This document shows, piece after piece, positions 15,125-23,664 of a DNA stretch of 64,000 nucleotides. The notes below the pieces were generated by a model. That model ran no database searches. It saw only the letters and a list, made by a program, of their open reading frames with translations, and was not told the DNA's origin. A program made the translations under genes and the position numbers. Numbering within the stretch: position 1 is the stretch's first letter; every line of letters begins with the position of its first letter. Source of the DNA: JBNJGB01 sp051747385 (GTDB lineage: Bacteria > Myxococcota_A > UBA9042 > PHBI01 > JACKFB01); NCBI GenBank assembly GCA_051747385.1, contig JBNJGB010000028.1, forward strand, positions 29,034 through 93,033. The letters are read 5' to 3'.

Positions 15125-16444
15125 CTACGTCAACGCCGTTCGAGCTGCCTGATAGCCATGCTCGATGTCGGCGATGTCGGAGGCTTCCGGCGCCCCGCGG
15201 CGGCCGGCTTCGGCGAGGATGGCGGCGTGCTCGAGCAGAGCATCGCGCTGGCTGGGCAGCCGGACGTTGGTCGCGAGTCGCGCAATGATGTCGAGCATCT
15301 GGATGATGACCGCGGGGTGGCCGGCTCCGGATTGCCGGATCTGGTGGAAAGCGACGTCCATCAAACCACGGAAGCTCGACGCCCGGCCGAACACGCGCAC
15401 CACGCCGGCCTCATCGTAGAACACCTCGGGCTGGAGCTCCCGCCGCATCAGCTCGCGGAGCGCTGCGCCCAGGCGATCGAGAACGGCAATGGCGGTGAAG
15501 GGATCGTTGATGCCCGACGAGAGCGCGCGCACGGCGATCTCGACCAGGTGGCGCATCGAGAACTCCACATCCTGGAACGGCGTGCGCTCTTCGCCGATCC
15601 GGATCGCGCCTTCGATCTCGGTCGCCAGCTCCGGCCCGAGCAGGCGCCCTGGATAGACATCGGCCTTGTGCGAGTCGCGAATGACGAAATGGCCGGGACG
15701 GACGTACAGACGGATCACCGCCTCGTGCCGGCAGGCGAGCTCCACGAGCCGCTCATACTGGATCGCCTGCACATAGCCTTCGCCGGACAGCCACAGAGAG
15801 GCCGCACGTTCATCGAAGTCGCCCGGCAGCTCGTCATCCGCCGTCGTCCGCTCGACGAGCGGCTGGCCGTCGTCCTCCACCGGCAGCAGGCGTGAGATCC
15901 TCTTGCGGAGCTCCCTGTCGACCCGCCGGATCGCTGTGTCGGAGACGATAGACCGAGCCAGGTTGTGGATGAAGAACAGCAGCGCGAACAGGTTGAGGAG
16001 GGCGAGCGCGGTCCCGACCGTGACCGCGATGTGGGGCACCGCGGAGTTGTCGAGATCGCTGTCGAGGGTGCGAAGCACCAGCAGGCAATAGACGATGGTC
16101 ATCAGGAAGATGCCGAACACGAGCTGTGTGCGGAGATCGCCCATGAAGTTGCGGACCAGCCGTGGCCCGAGCTGACTGGCGGCGAGTGTCAACACCACCA
16201 TGGTGATCGATATGACGAGCGTCGCCATCGTGATCATCGAGGAGAAGACCGTCGATAGCAGGTTGCGGGCGTCCTCCGGCCCGCCGCTGTGGAGCCAGAA
16301 CTGCCGGGCCTTCTCCTCCGGCAGGCCGGCATCGAGGTTGAGGGTCACGACAGCCAGCCCGACCGCGCCGACAGCCATGAGCGTAGGCACGAACCAGAGG
16401 CCGGTCCGCAGGCTCACCCAGAGGTTGTAGAGACGGCTCAGCAT
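15125..16444 (-). CDS. DUF2254 predicted membrane protein
   Basis: 439 residues matching the DUF2254 layout. Two hydrophobic pairs lie in the N-terminal 170 residues (WFVPTLMAVGAVGLAVVTL, MITMATLVISITMVVLTLA, VFGIFLMTIVYCLLVL, ALALLNLFALLFFIHNLA). A long soluble domain follows with RLLPVEDDGQPL, VRPGHFVIRD and SSGINDPFTAIAVLDRL. The ATG at 16444 has GAGGG 5 bp upstream. Function in the family is unknown; an ion or osmotic role has been guessed elsewhere. Base composition is lower in GC than most of the window, which suggests acquisition with the neighbouring mobile remnants. Confidence 0.88.
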   Translation of the reverse strand: MLSRLYNLWVSLRTGLWFVPTLMAVGAVGLAVVTLNLDAGLPEEKARQFWLHSGGPEDARNLLSTVFSSMITMATLVISITMVVLTLAASQLGPRLVRNFMGDLRTQLVFGIFLMTIVYCLLVLRTLDSDLDNSAVPHIAVTVGTALALLNLFALLFFIHNLARSIVSDTAIRRVDRELRKRISRLLPVEDDGQPLVERTTADDELPGDFDERAASLWLSGEGYVQAIQYERLVELACRHEAVIRLYVRPGHFVIRDSHKADVYPGRLLGPELATEIEGAIRIGEERTPFQDVEFSMRHLVEIAVRALSSGINDPFTAIAVLDRLGAALRELMRRELQPEVFYDEAGVVRVFGRASSFRGLMDVAFHQIRQSGAGHPAVIIQMLDIIARLATNVRLPSQRDALLEHAAILAEAGRRGAPEASDIADIEHGYQAARTALT

Positions 16445-16680
16445 GGTTGCCCTCGCAGGACGGGAGACGCTCCACCCTGCTCGACTCGAGCGGGCGAACA
16501 CCGTCCGCCGAGCGTCGAGGACGCCGGACCGGAAGCCGGCGCGGTCAGCGTGTCCGAGATGACATCAGCAGCGAGCGACGACATCGGAACTCCCAGGAAC
16601 CGGCCGCCCTCTGGTGACGGATGGGCAGTGGCGCACCGCCCTTCCCCGGCCGGGGCAGATGGCGGGGGCTCAAACGCCGA

Positions 16681-16743
16681 ACGGGCTGTTCCGTTCATGC
16701 CGCGAGCGTAGCGGTGACGGCGACTGGCGTCACGTGGACGCAG
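16681..16743 (-). repeat. Short dispersed repeat R5, copy B
   Basis: Inverted, diverged copy of 13393-13450. It ends a few bases before the point where the HigA-like frame starts to resemble its family, so the repeat may mark the break that removed the antitoxin N-terminus. It contains a small palindrome around GTGACGGCGACTGGCGTCAC. Confidence 0.5.
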
Positions 16744-17007
16744 GACCGAGTCGACAGCTCCGCCGAGGGCGGCCTGACCGCCTACGGCCTGGCCAAGGCC
16801 ATCCAGATCCCGCCTCCCCGCATCTACAGCATCATCCGTGAGAAGCGCGGCATCACGGCCGACACCGCCCTGCGCCTGGCGCGTTACTTCGGGGCCACGG
16901 CCGAGCTCTGGATGGGCCTCCAGGGCCACTACGACCTCGAGGTCGAGTCCGACCGCCTGGACGGGGCGCTCGAGCGGGAGATCGCCCCGCGGTCGGCCGC
17001 CGGTTGA
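16714..17007 (+). pseudogene. higA: HigA-family antitoxin, N-terminally truncated, no toxin partner
   Basis: From a GTG at 16714 the frame gives 97 residues. Residues 20 onward are a typical HigA helix-turn-helix (GLTAYGLAKAIQIP, RIYSIIREKRGITADTAL, RYFGATAELWMGLQGHYDLE). The usual N-terminal HPGEILREEFLEPL segment is replaced by unrelated sequence that coincides with repeat R5. No HigB-like RelE toxin lies upstream. It may be a decayed orphan. A shortened functional repressor cannot be excluded because the DNA-binding part is intact. Confidence 0.65.
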
Positions 17008-17027
17008 CGGGTCCGGATCCCTGGCTG

Positions 17028-17195
17028 CTACTCGAAACTCGAGACGTCCGTGCAGACTCCGGCCCGGCACACCTTCCCCTGTCCGAACGGCGTGTCATCG
17101 GGCAGTCTCGTGTGGATGCAGCCCGCCTCCGCGTCGCAGTCGTCCGTCGTACACGGATCGCCGTCGTCGCACTCCTGAACGGAGAGAGGAGCCAA
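17028..17195 (-). pseudogene. C-terminal fragment of a secreted Cys-rich repeat protein
   Basis: About 55 codons ending at 17028 read ECDDGDPCTTDDCDAEAGC, then GQGKVCRAGVCTD and a stop. This is the Cys/Asp-rich module found in many myxobacterial surface proteins and is similar in style to the lipoprotein at 27090-28340. Upstream the frame becomes Arg/Pro-rich noise, so only the last module remains. Confidence 0.55.
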
Positions 17196-17298
17196 CCCCG
17201 CCGTCACCACAGAGGGGGCGGCCCACTGGTCGAAGCGTGCGAGGAGCGGCGGGCGAGCCTTCCGAAAATGCAGGAGTTTCTGCTCCCGAGATGCGGGG

Positions 17299-17508
17299 CT
17301 AGTCGTCCACGTCGTCGCGGAACTCGGGGAGCCGGGGCTGGGGGCCCGGCTTGATGCCGGCCAGATCGGGATCTTCGCCCTCGTCCGCGTCGCGGCCCTG
17401 GGCGCGGCGTTCGCGTGCAGCGTCGCGGCGCGCCGCCTTGTCGAGGCGGTTCTGTGCGCGCGCCTTCTCCTTCTCTCGCTTCTGAATCGTCGTGCTCGAT
17501 CTGGCCAA
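17299..17508 (-). CDS. Small basic/charged protein co-transcribed with the RRM gene
   Basis: 69 residues from a TTG codon three bases after the RRM gene stop, with GAGGAG overlapping that stop, so it is almost certainly coupled. The N-terminal half is Lys/Arg-rich (KREKEKARAQNRLDKAARR) and predicted helical. The C-terminal half is acidic. No known domain. The operon context suggests an RNA-associated or cold-response role, which is inference only. Confidence 0.6.
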   Translation of the reverse strand: MARSSTTIQKREKEKARAQNRLDKAARRDAARERRAQGRDADEGEDPDLAGIKPGPQPRLPEFRDDVDD

Positions 17509-17511
17509 GAG

Positions 17512-18123
17512 TCACTCCTCGTCCGTTTCCAGTGCGTCGTGGGCGGCCCAGAACGGCACGTCATCTGCGTCATCATCATCGTTGTAGAAGTCGGGATCGT
17601 GCGGTCGGCCGCCCAGCTCCTTGAGCGGGCCCCGCGGGCTGCGGTCATCGCCGCGGCCTCTCCTGCGCTTGTGCCGTGGCGCGGCATCGGGGCCGAAGCT
17701 GCCCGGCGACCTGGCGCGGCGGGGACCCGACTCGAACCGTGGCCCGGGGCCTTCCGGCTCGGGGGGGGCCATCGCGGCCTGCGACGGCCCACGCGGGGGC
17801 GCACCGCCGGACGACGGGCGCCCGGGAGGCGCGGCTCGGTGCGACCCGGCGCGGGACGGACCACGGCCGGCTTCGCCCCGGGGCGTCGCCTCGTTCACCG
17901 CCAGCGGCCGCCCCTTGAACGGCTTCTGGTCGAAGCGCTCGATGGCCTGCGCGCCGAGCGACGGCTCGGCGAACTCGACGAAGCCGAATCCGCGCGGGCG
18001 GCCCGACTCGCGATCGAGGGGCAGGTGCACCATGGTGACGGGGCCGATCTCCGAGAAGAGCGTCCTCAGGTCGGCTTCCGTCGCCTCATACGAGAGATTT
18101 CCTACAAACAACCGAGCGGCCAC
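17512..18123 (-). CDS. RRM-domain RNA-binding protein with disordered tail
   Basis: 203 residues from a GTG start. Residues 3-80 are one RNA-recognition motif with both signature strands, RNP2 (LFVGNLSYEA) and RNP1 (GRPRGFGFVEF). The remainder is Pro/Arg/Gly-rich, probably disordered, with an acidic C-terminus (YNDDDDADD). Bacterial single-RRM proteins of this type are often cold-induced and bind mRNA in the cytoplasm. A 7-bp hairpin lies in the leader. The downstream gene is a small charged protein starting 3 bp after the stop. Confidence 0.92.
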   Translation of the reverse strand: MAARLFVGNLSYEATEADLRTLFSEIGPVTMVHLPLDRESGRPRGFGFVEFAEPSLGAQAIERFDQKPFKGRPLAVNEATPRGEAGRGPSRAGSHRAAPPGRPSSGGAPPRGPSQAAMAPPEPEGPGPRFESGPRRARSPGSFGPDAAPRHKRRRGRGDDRSPRGPLKELGGRPHDPDFYNDDDDADDVPFWAAHDALETDEE

Positions 18124-18140
18124 TGGACCTCGTGTTCAAG

Positions 18141-18162
18141 GGCTGGCTGTCTGTCGCCAGCC
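18141..18162 (-). promoter_or_regulatory. Hairpin in the 5' leader of the RRM gene
   Basis: GGCTGGC (18141-18147) pairs perfectly with GCCAGCC (18156-18162) across an 8-nt loop, 17 bp upstream of the RRM gene start. RNA-binding proteins often regulate their own leaders, so this is a candidate autoregulatory structure. It could equally be chance in GC-rich DNA. Confidence 0.35.
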
Positions 18163-18588
18163 GTGGGTGCGTGCGAATGGGCGAATGGAGCGCGGACGAC
18201 CACCGCACCGATCGTCCGTGCGGAGCGCGGGTCTCCGAGGGAGCTCCGAGCGGATCGACCAGACCCGCGGCGCCGGAGGCGCGTCCCGACCCACGCCGGG
18301 AGGCATGGGGAAGCGGGCGCGGATGGTCGAGACGCCGGAGATCGCCGGTAGCCCAACGGGAGCACGGTCGCTCTGTGCCCCAGTGGTCGTGTGTAGCACG
18401 CCGCGCACCCAATAGCCCGAGAATACGACATCGCGCCTGTCCCGGGGTCAGGGCTTCCAGACCCTCGGCTGCCCGGAAAGCGAGCGCACCTCCGCTCCCG
18501 CTCGAGCGACGGGGGCGACCAGGGTTTCCAATGGCCCTGCGGCACGTGATACAGGGGGGCGGTCTTCAGCCGCACGCCGGGGTCTTCC
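18163..18588. other. Intergenic region between divergent RRM and lipoprotein genes
   Basis: About 425 bp with no reading frame of coding character. It must hold the promoters of both flanking genes, but no clear -35/-10 pair stands out. It contains one copy of repeat R3 (18325-18363). Confidence 0.6.
18325..18363 (+). repeat. Short dispersed repeat R3, copy A
   Basis: 39 bp centred on CGCCGGAGATCGCCG match the opposite strand at 57671-57709 with 34 identical positions; weaker similarity continues past CGGGAGC. Both copies are intergenic. Confidence 0.6.
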
Positions 18589-20271
18589 ATGCCGTACCTG
18601 CTCCGCACGCTCCTCACCGCCTCGTTCCTCGTGTCCACGGCCGCCTTCGCCGCGTGTTCGAGTTCCGACTCGACCCCGGCGGCCGACGCCGGCCCCGACG
18701 TCCCGACCGACGTGGCCGGGGGGACGGACGCCGCGGCCGACACCGGCCCGGACACGGTCGCGGACGCCGACGCCACGACCGACGGCGACGGCGAGGGCGA
18801 CACGGCGCAGTTCCCGGCTCGGGGCCTCCCGTTCGAGTTCACGCGCCCCGCGGACGGCGAGCCCATCCCGGCCGACGAGGTGACCGCCTTCACCGAGAAG
18901 GTCAGCGGCGCCTGGAAGGACGTCGGCTACTTCCGGTGGCTGATCAGGACGAGCACCGGCGTGGACGCCTCCACCGACATGGAGGACTACCTGGCCTGGT
19001 ACCGGGGCGTGACCGTGGTGAAGTCGGACGGGTCGGTGACCTTCGAGCACCGCGGGGCGGAGCACAACATGTGGATCCCCGGCTCCAAGGTCCTCGCCGC
19101 CCTCATCGCGGGCTATCGGCTCACCGGCGACGAGGAGATCGCGCTGCTGACCGAGCAGTACTGCAAGGGGCTGTCCGCCGTGGTGAAGGGCTTCCGCCGC
19201 GGCGAGGACGACCCGGCCCCCTACCTGATGGCGCGCGCCGTCTTCCCCATCGATCACAGCTTCACCCTGGACACGGACCGCTGGGGCGACGACGGCCGGG
19301 AGAAGAACGTGCTCTTCACGACCTTCTACGAGGAGCAGGATCGCTGGAACGCCAAGTCCTTCGCCTGGCCCGACAACCCGTACTGGGGAGACATCTGGGT
19401 GACGAACATGCGCAGCAAGGACGACGTCTGCGCCATCACCCGGACCACCACGTGGCTGTACTACGTCGTGGAGGACGCCGAGGACGAGGAGGTCCGCGAG
19501 GCCTGCGCCGAGACCCTGGAGATCATGCAGGGCTTCAACAAGGACATCGTCGACCACGGCTACAACATCCGGACCAAGACCGCCGACGGCACCCCGCGGC
19601 TGGTCACCGAGGAGGACCTGGGCAGCTACGTCAGCTACACCGAGTTCGACCCACAGGCCGAGTGCCCCGCCCGGCTGGCGACCGACCTCATCGCCTACGG
19701 CGAGCCGTACAACGACTGCGGCTCCGGCGAGGGCGACCTCTTCGACGAGGTCGCGCCCGAGACCCACTACTACAACTACCCCATCGTCTGGGACTACCAC
19801 ATGGCGGCGCTCGGCAACGCCCTGGCCCACGGCTACGACGACGTGGCGCTGGAGCTCATGGGCGGCCTGCGGGATCGCATCGACCGCTACATGGCCCCGG
19901 ACACCGACGAGCCGGGGGCGAGCCGCTCCGACTGGGACAGGGACATGGCCGTCCTCCTGATCAAGGCCGCCAGCATGGGGCTGCCGCTGACCGCCCGGGA
20001 GGCGCGCCACGTCCAGGCCCACTACAGCCAGGCCGCCGAGGACCTCTCGGACTTCCCCCGCTGGGACGTCTGGGACGACTCCGTGCCCGACGGCGAGTAC
20101 GACCGGCGGGGCGGCTTCCAGCCCGAGGCCAGCGACGACGGCGTCGAGGTGGAGTCCTTCGCCCTGCTGCTCGAGGCCTGCGCTTCGCCCTTCCTGAACC
20201 CCGACGGCGCCGCCTTCGTGGACTGCGACGTCCTGCGTGACACGGACCGCTGGGGCGGCGAGGGGCGCTGA
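18589..20271 (+). CDS. Asp-rich-linker lipoprotein of unknown function (helical barrel-like)
   Basis: 560 residues. A signal peptide ends in a lipobox (AFAAC, Cys23). An Asp/Thr/Ala-rich linker follows to about residue 70, then a 490-residue globular domain. The domain has repeated helix pairs and many aromatic and acidic positions (AEHNMWIPGSKVLAALIAGY, TTWLYYVVEDAEDEEVREAC, ETHYYNYPIVWDYHMAALGN), reminiscent of alpha/alpha-barrel carbohydrate-active enzymes. No catalytic motif is recognised. The convergent neighbour at 20569 has the same plan, so the two may work on the same extracellular substrate. Confidence 0.75.
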   Translation: MPYLLRTLLTASFLVSTAAFAACSSSDSTPAADAGPDVPTDVAGGTDAAADTGPDTVADADATTDGDGEGDTAQFPARGLPFEFTRPADGEPIPADEVTAFTEKVSGAWKDVGYFRWLIRTSTGVDASTDMEDYLAWYRGVTVVKSDGSVTFEHRGAEHNMWIPGSKVLAALIAGYRLTGDEEIALLTEQYCKGLSAVVKGFRRGEDDPAPYLMARAVFPIDHSFTLDTDRWGDDGREKNVLFTTFYEEQDRWNAKSFAWPDNPYWGDIWVTNMRSKDDVCAITRTTTWLYYVVEDAEDEEVREACAETLEIMQGFNKDIVDHGYNIRTKTADGTPRLVTEEDLGSYVSYTEFDPQAECPARLATDLIAYGEPYNDCGSGEGDLFDEVAPETHYYNYPIVWDYHMAALGNALAHGYDDVALELMGGLRDRIDRYMAPDTDEPGASRSDWDRDMAVLLIKAASMGLPLTAREARHVQAHYSQAAEDLSDFPRWDVWDDSVPDGEYDRRGGFQPEASDDGVEVESFALLLEACASPFLNPDGAAFVDCDVLRDTDRWGGEGR

Positions 20272-20328
20272 CGGCGCTCCGCCCGCACCGAGGGCCTGGA
20301 AGAGATACCGCGGGACCGACGTCTCCGC

Positions 20329-20555
20329 CTCACAGTCCTACGCATCTCGGGATGCCGCGGTCTCGCGGACAATCACGCGCCAGGACGCCAAGACTCAGAC
20401 CCCGAGGCCAGCGAACGGCTCGCAGACCGGATCGGCCGAGGCTGTCGGGTCACTGGCAGGCCAGGAGCGACACGCCGGACCGAAGCATGCCGCTTTCCTT
20501 TGCGTCCTGGCGTCTTCGCGCGAGCCCTTCGTCCTGCGAAGTGACGGACCGTGAG
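20329..20555 (-). repeat. Dispersed MITE-like repeat family R1, copy 1
   Basis: About 227 bp, reverse complement of the copies at 40820-41043 and 56376-56615. The ends are imperfect inverted repeats starting CTCACAGTCC. Inside them lies a second inverted pair based on CGCGCAAAGGCGCGAAGACG and CTTCGCGTCTTGGCGCC. The core GGCATGCTTCGG and the stretch GTGACCCGACAGTCTC are shared. It fills the gap between the two convergent lipoprotein genes and might also end transcription by its hairpins. Confidence 0.85.
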
Positions 20556-20568
20556 CCGTCCCCGGCGG

Positions 20569-22863
20569 TCACTCGCAGGTCCCGACCTCCTCCCACGCCA
20601 GCACCTGGCCCTCACCCTCGGTGACGAAGTCGTAGCGGCGCGCGTTCCAGTAGGGCACCGACACGTCGGAGCCGGCGTACTGGCGATCGCCCTGCACGGA
20701 GGCGGGCTTGCCCAGCTGGAAGGGGTTCCGCTGCCACAGGTAGTCGGTCCAGGCGCGCAGGGGAAGGGGCAGGAAGACGTTGGCCATCTTGTCGGTGCAC
20801 ATGGCCTCCCCGTCCTCCTCACCGACCTCGCACTCCCACTCGCTGCCGGAGCATGCGCGCGTCTTCCAGGCGTTCGTGCTCGGCATGGACACGCCCAGCA
20901 CCTCGATGTCGGCCGAGCAGACGGCGATCTCGTCCTCGCTCGGGCAGGCGGCCTCCACGCCCTCGGGGGCCGAGGCGAGGATGTCCGCCGGGGTGGTGTG
21001 GTAGCGCCGGCGCGGGTCGTTCAGCCACTCGGTCGCGAAGGGCTCGCCCATCAGCAGGCCGCCGTTTCCGCCCATCTCCTCGAGCCCGGCCAGGCCCTCG
21101 GCCAGCACCTCCGCCTTGTCCACGGCCACGTCGTCCGGCAGGGCGCCCGCGTACATGATGTCGAAGTCGACGTTGCCGGCGTCCTTCATCAGCTTCGTCC
21201 ACATCTCGTGGTGGTAGGCCTGCTGCACCTCGTCGAGGAGCGGGCTCTCGTCGAGCAGGTGGAGGAACGCCCACCAGGGCCCGAAGGTGATCTGGTCGCC
21301 GTAGTACTTCTTGCAGAACTTCGGCAGGTCGAACGCCCCGGCGGTGTGCATGACGCCGATGGTGTCCAGGTCGTCCACGAGCGTCTCGTAGAGGAACTCC
21401 CGGTACTGCTCGTCGCCCGTGAAGTGATGGGCCATCGTCGCGAGGTGCATCATGTGCATCGCGTCGCCGCCGCGCAGGCTCGGGAAGTAGAAGTGATCGA
21501 TCTGGTTCGGGCGGTCGTCGTCGGTGTCCATGTCCGCGACCAGGTCCAGCATCTCGAGCGGGAAGTCGTCCGAGGACGCGTCGATGACCCGCCACGGCTC
21601 GACCTGCACGGTGTCGGGACAGGACCTGTCGAACGTGTCCTCGTTGGCGTCGTTCACCTGCCGGTGCACGTAGCCGACGATGCGGTCCATCTCCGTGAAG
21701 TCGATGTCCCCGGGGTCCAGGCTCAGCTCCCCGGCGCTGAAGTACGAGACGAGGCCGTCCACCAGGTCCGGGTTGTCCTGCAGGTTCACCAGCTCGATGC
21801 GTTGGAGGCGCTTCAGGTAGCAGGTCAGGTTGTGGACGATGCGCGCCTTCAGGTCCTCGTCGCGCAGGAGGCCCCAGGCCATCGGCAGCGCCGTCATGGG
21901 TCCCGAGTTCTGGTCGATGGACGGCCGCCCCTGCCACATGGGCGTGCCCTGGACGAGCTCGCCCTCCCCGTTCGGGATGCCCTCCAGGTACGCCTCCGGG
22001 AGGTCCGGCACGGACTCGGGGTCCGGCACGGGCCGCTGGTGATGGTTCGGGTTCCAGCCCGGCCCCTCCCAGCGCAGGTTGTGCTCGGGCGTGTTCGGCC
22101 CGCCCTCTGGCAGGAGCAGGTAGTGGTTCCGCGTCATGTAGCCCGGGATGCCCGTGACCTCGTACATGGTCACCAGGTCGCGCACCTGCTGCTCCATGCG
22201 CTGGTAGTCGGCCTCCGTGCCGGTCTCGGAGTAGCGAAGCACGGCCGCCACCGTGGCCCAGCCGGTCCAGATGCCGCCGTCCCCGGCGCCCCAGTAGGCC
22301 TCGAAGTGCGCGGGATCACCCCACTCGCTCTCCGGCGTGCCCGGCAGGGTCTCGCCCACGAAGTTGCGGTCGATGGCCTGGCCGTCCGGCGAGTTGTAGA
22401 GGTCCCTCCACCGGTCGAAGAGCAGCGCGCGGTGCAGCAGGCCGTCCGGCTCGGCCACGAACGACTCCGCCGCCGGGTCGTAGACGGCGCAGCGCTGCCG
22501 GGCGCCCTCGACGCACCGCTCCTCCTGGTACACGGCGCAGCTCTCGACCTCGGCGCCCTCCAGGGGATCCGTCGGCGTCGGCAGGGGCTGGCGCGTCGGG
22601 AGGGGCGGGAGCTCCTCCTCCTCGGGCACGTCGCCATCGCCTCCGTCGGCGGCGTCGGCGTCCGCCTCCGGGACGTCCGGCCCCTCGTCCGGCGCCGTGT
22701 CGGGCATGACGTCCGGCTCGGCAGCGTCCGCGTCCGCCTCCGCGTCCGGGAGCGCATCGATCACCGCGTCCGCGCCCGTGTCCTCTCCGCCGTCGTCCCC
22801 GCACCCGGCGCCGCCCAGCGCCACCATCAGCCCGATCAGCCCCGCACCCCATGCCTCGCGCAT
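20569..22863 (-). CDS. Large Asp-rich-linker lipoprotein of unknown function
   Basis: 764 residues starting at an ATG with AGGGAGGG just upstream. The lipobox is GGAGC (Cys21). Residues 22-95 are an Asp/Glu/Ala/Pro-rich surface linker. The rest is a globular, probably helical domain with motifs such as YWGAGDGGIWTGWATVAAVL, IPGYMTRNHYLLLPEGG, MHMMHLATMAHHFTGDEQYR and YYGDQITFGPWWAFLHLL, and several cysteines. It suggests a carbohydrate-processing or binding barrel, but no family was recognised. It converges with a lipoprotein of similar design at 18589. Confidence 0.75.
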   Translation of the reverse strand: MREAWGAGLIGLMVALGGAGCGDDGGEDTGADAVIDALPDAEADADAAEPDVMPDTAPDEGPDVPEADADAADGGDGDVPEEEELPPLPTRQPLPTPTDPLEGAEVESCAVYQEERCVEGARQRCAVYDPAAESFVAEPDGLLHRALLFDRWRDLYNSPDGQAIDRNFVGETLPGTPESEWGDPAHFEAYWGAGDGGIWTGWATVAAVLRYSETGTEADYQRMEQQVRDLVTMYEVTGIPGYMTRNHYLLLPEGGPNTPEHNLRWEGPGWNPNHHQRPVPDPESVPDLPEAYLEGIPNGEGELVQGTPMWQGRPSIDQNSGPMTALPMAWGLLRDEDLKARIVHNLTCYLKRLQRIELVNLQDNPDLVDGLVSYFSAGELSLDPGDIDFTEMDRIVGYVHRQVNDANEDTFDRSCPDTVQVEPWRVIDASSDDFPLEMLDLVADMDTDDDRPNQIDHFYFPSLRGGDAMHMMHLATMAHHFTGDEQYREFLYETLVDDLDTIGVMHTAGAFDLPKFCKKYYGDQITFGPWWAFLHLLDESPLLDEVQQAYHHEMWTKLMKDAGNVDFDIMYAGALPDDVAVDKAEVLAEGLAGLEEMGGNGGLLMGEPFATEWLNDPRRRYHTTPADILASAPEGVEAACPSEDEIAVCSADIEVLGVSMPSTNAWKTRACSGSEWECEVGEEDGEAMCTDKMANVFLPLPLRAWTDYLWQRNPFQLGKPASVQGDRQYAGSDVSVPYWNARRYDFVTEGEGQVLAWEEVGTCE

Positions 22864-22937
22864 CGCACCCTCCCTCGTGTGGACGAGGGCGCAGCCTAGC
22901 AGATGTCCGTGCCAAAGGCCCCGAAAAGGCGTTGTAA

Positions 22938-23216
22938 TCAGGGCGACGTCGCGTTCACGAGGAGCTGCGCGTAGAAGCGCACGACATCGGCGTAGCCCTC
23001 GACCGGGACCCGCTCGTCGGTGCCGTGGAAGCGGGCGGTGTCGTCCGGGCCGATGCGCAGGGGCGCGAAGCGGTAGTCGTCGTCGGCCATGTCCGTGAAG
23101 TACCGGGAGTCGGTGCCGCCCACGACCAGCGCCGGGGCCACGACGGCCTCCGGGAAGACCTGGGCGACCGCCTCCTGCACGGTGTCGAAACCCTCGGAGT
23201 GCGTGGACGAGACGAC
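22938..23216 (-). pseudogene. C-terminal remnant of an M20 (PM20D1-like) peptidase
   Basis: About 92 codons ending at 22938 read as the end of an M20 metallopeptidase: VVSSTHSEGFDTVQEA, VVAPALVVGGTDSRYF, YRFAPLRIGPDD and ARFHGTDERVPVEGY. The last carries the conserved metal-binding His of HGTDE. The N-terminal two thirds, including the other metal ligands, are absent upstream. The fragment cannot be active. Confidence 0.7.
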
Positions 23217-23664
23217 CCTCCTGCTCACCGGCGCGCTCAGGCCCCGCGACCACGTCGGAGCCCAGGCACGACTCCAGCGGCCCAGCTCCCACGACCCCCT
23301 GGACCTGCTCCCGGACCTGGCGCTGCCTCGCACCTGGTCGGGCGGCACCCGGAGCTTCGCCTCTCGCCGCCGACCTTCATCGCCAGGCTCGTCCCCCCCC
23401 CTCCCCCGTCCCCGCGCGAACCTCTACCGCTACCACGGCGCCCTGGCCCCGGCGGTCGCCTGACGACCCGAGATCGTCGCCCTCGCCCAGCCCCCGGACG
23501 GCGCGCAGCGCCCCCGGCCCGAAGCGTCGAGCTGTCCGGCCCGGCGCATCTCTCGGTACCGCCGTCAGCTCCCGATCGGCGCCGTGTGGCGCTTCACGCG
23601 CGATACATCTCCTCGATGCGATCGGCGCATCTGTCCGCGATCACCCGCCGCTCGAGCTCCTCGG
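23217..23664. other. Gene-free stretch upstream of the M20 remnant
   Basis: About 450 bp in which neither strand shows an open frame with coding character, apart from Arg/Pro-rich shadows. It likely represents the eroded front of the M20 peptidase gene. No repeats or promoters were recognised. Confidence 0.5.

Noticed and set aside
16614..17007. Complete HigBA toxin-antitoxin module
   Set aside because: Only a truncated HigA is present; no RelE/HigB-like frame lies on either side.
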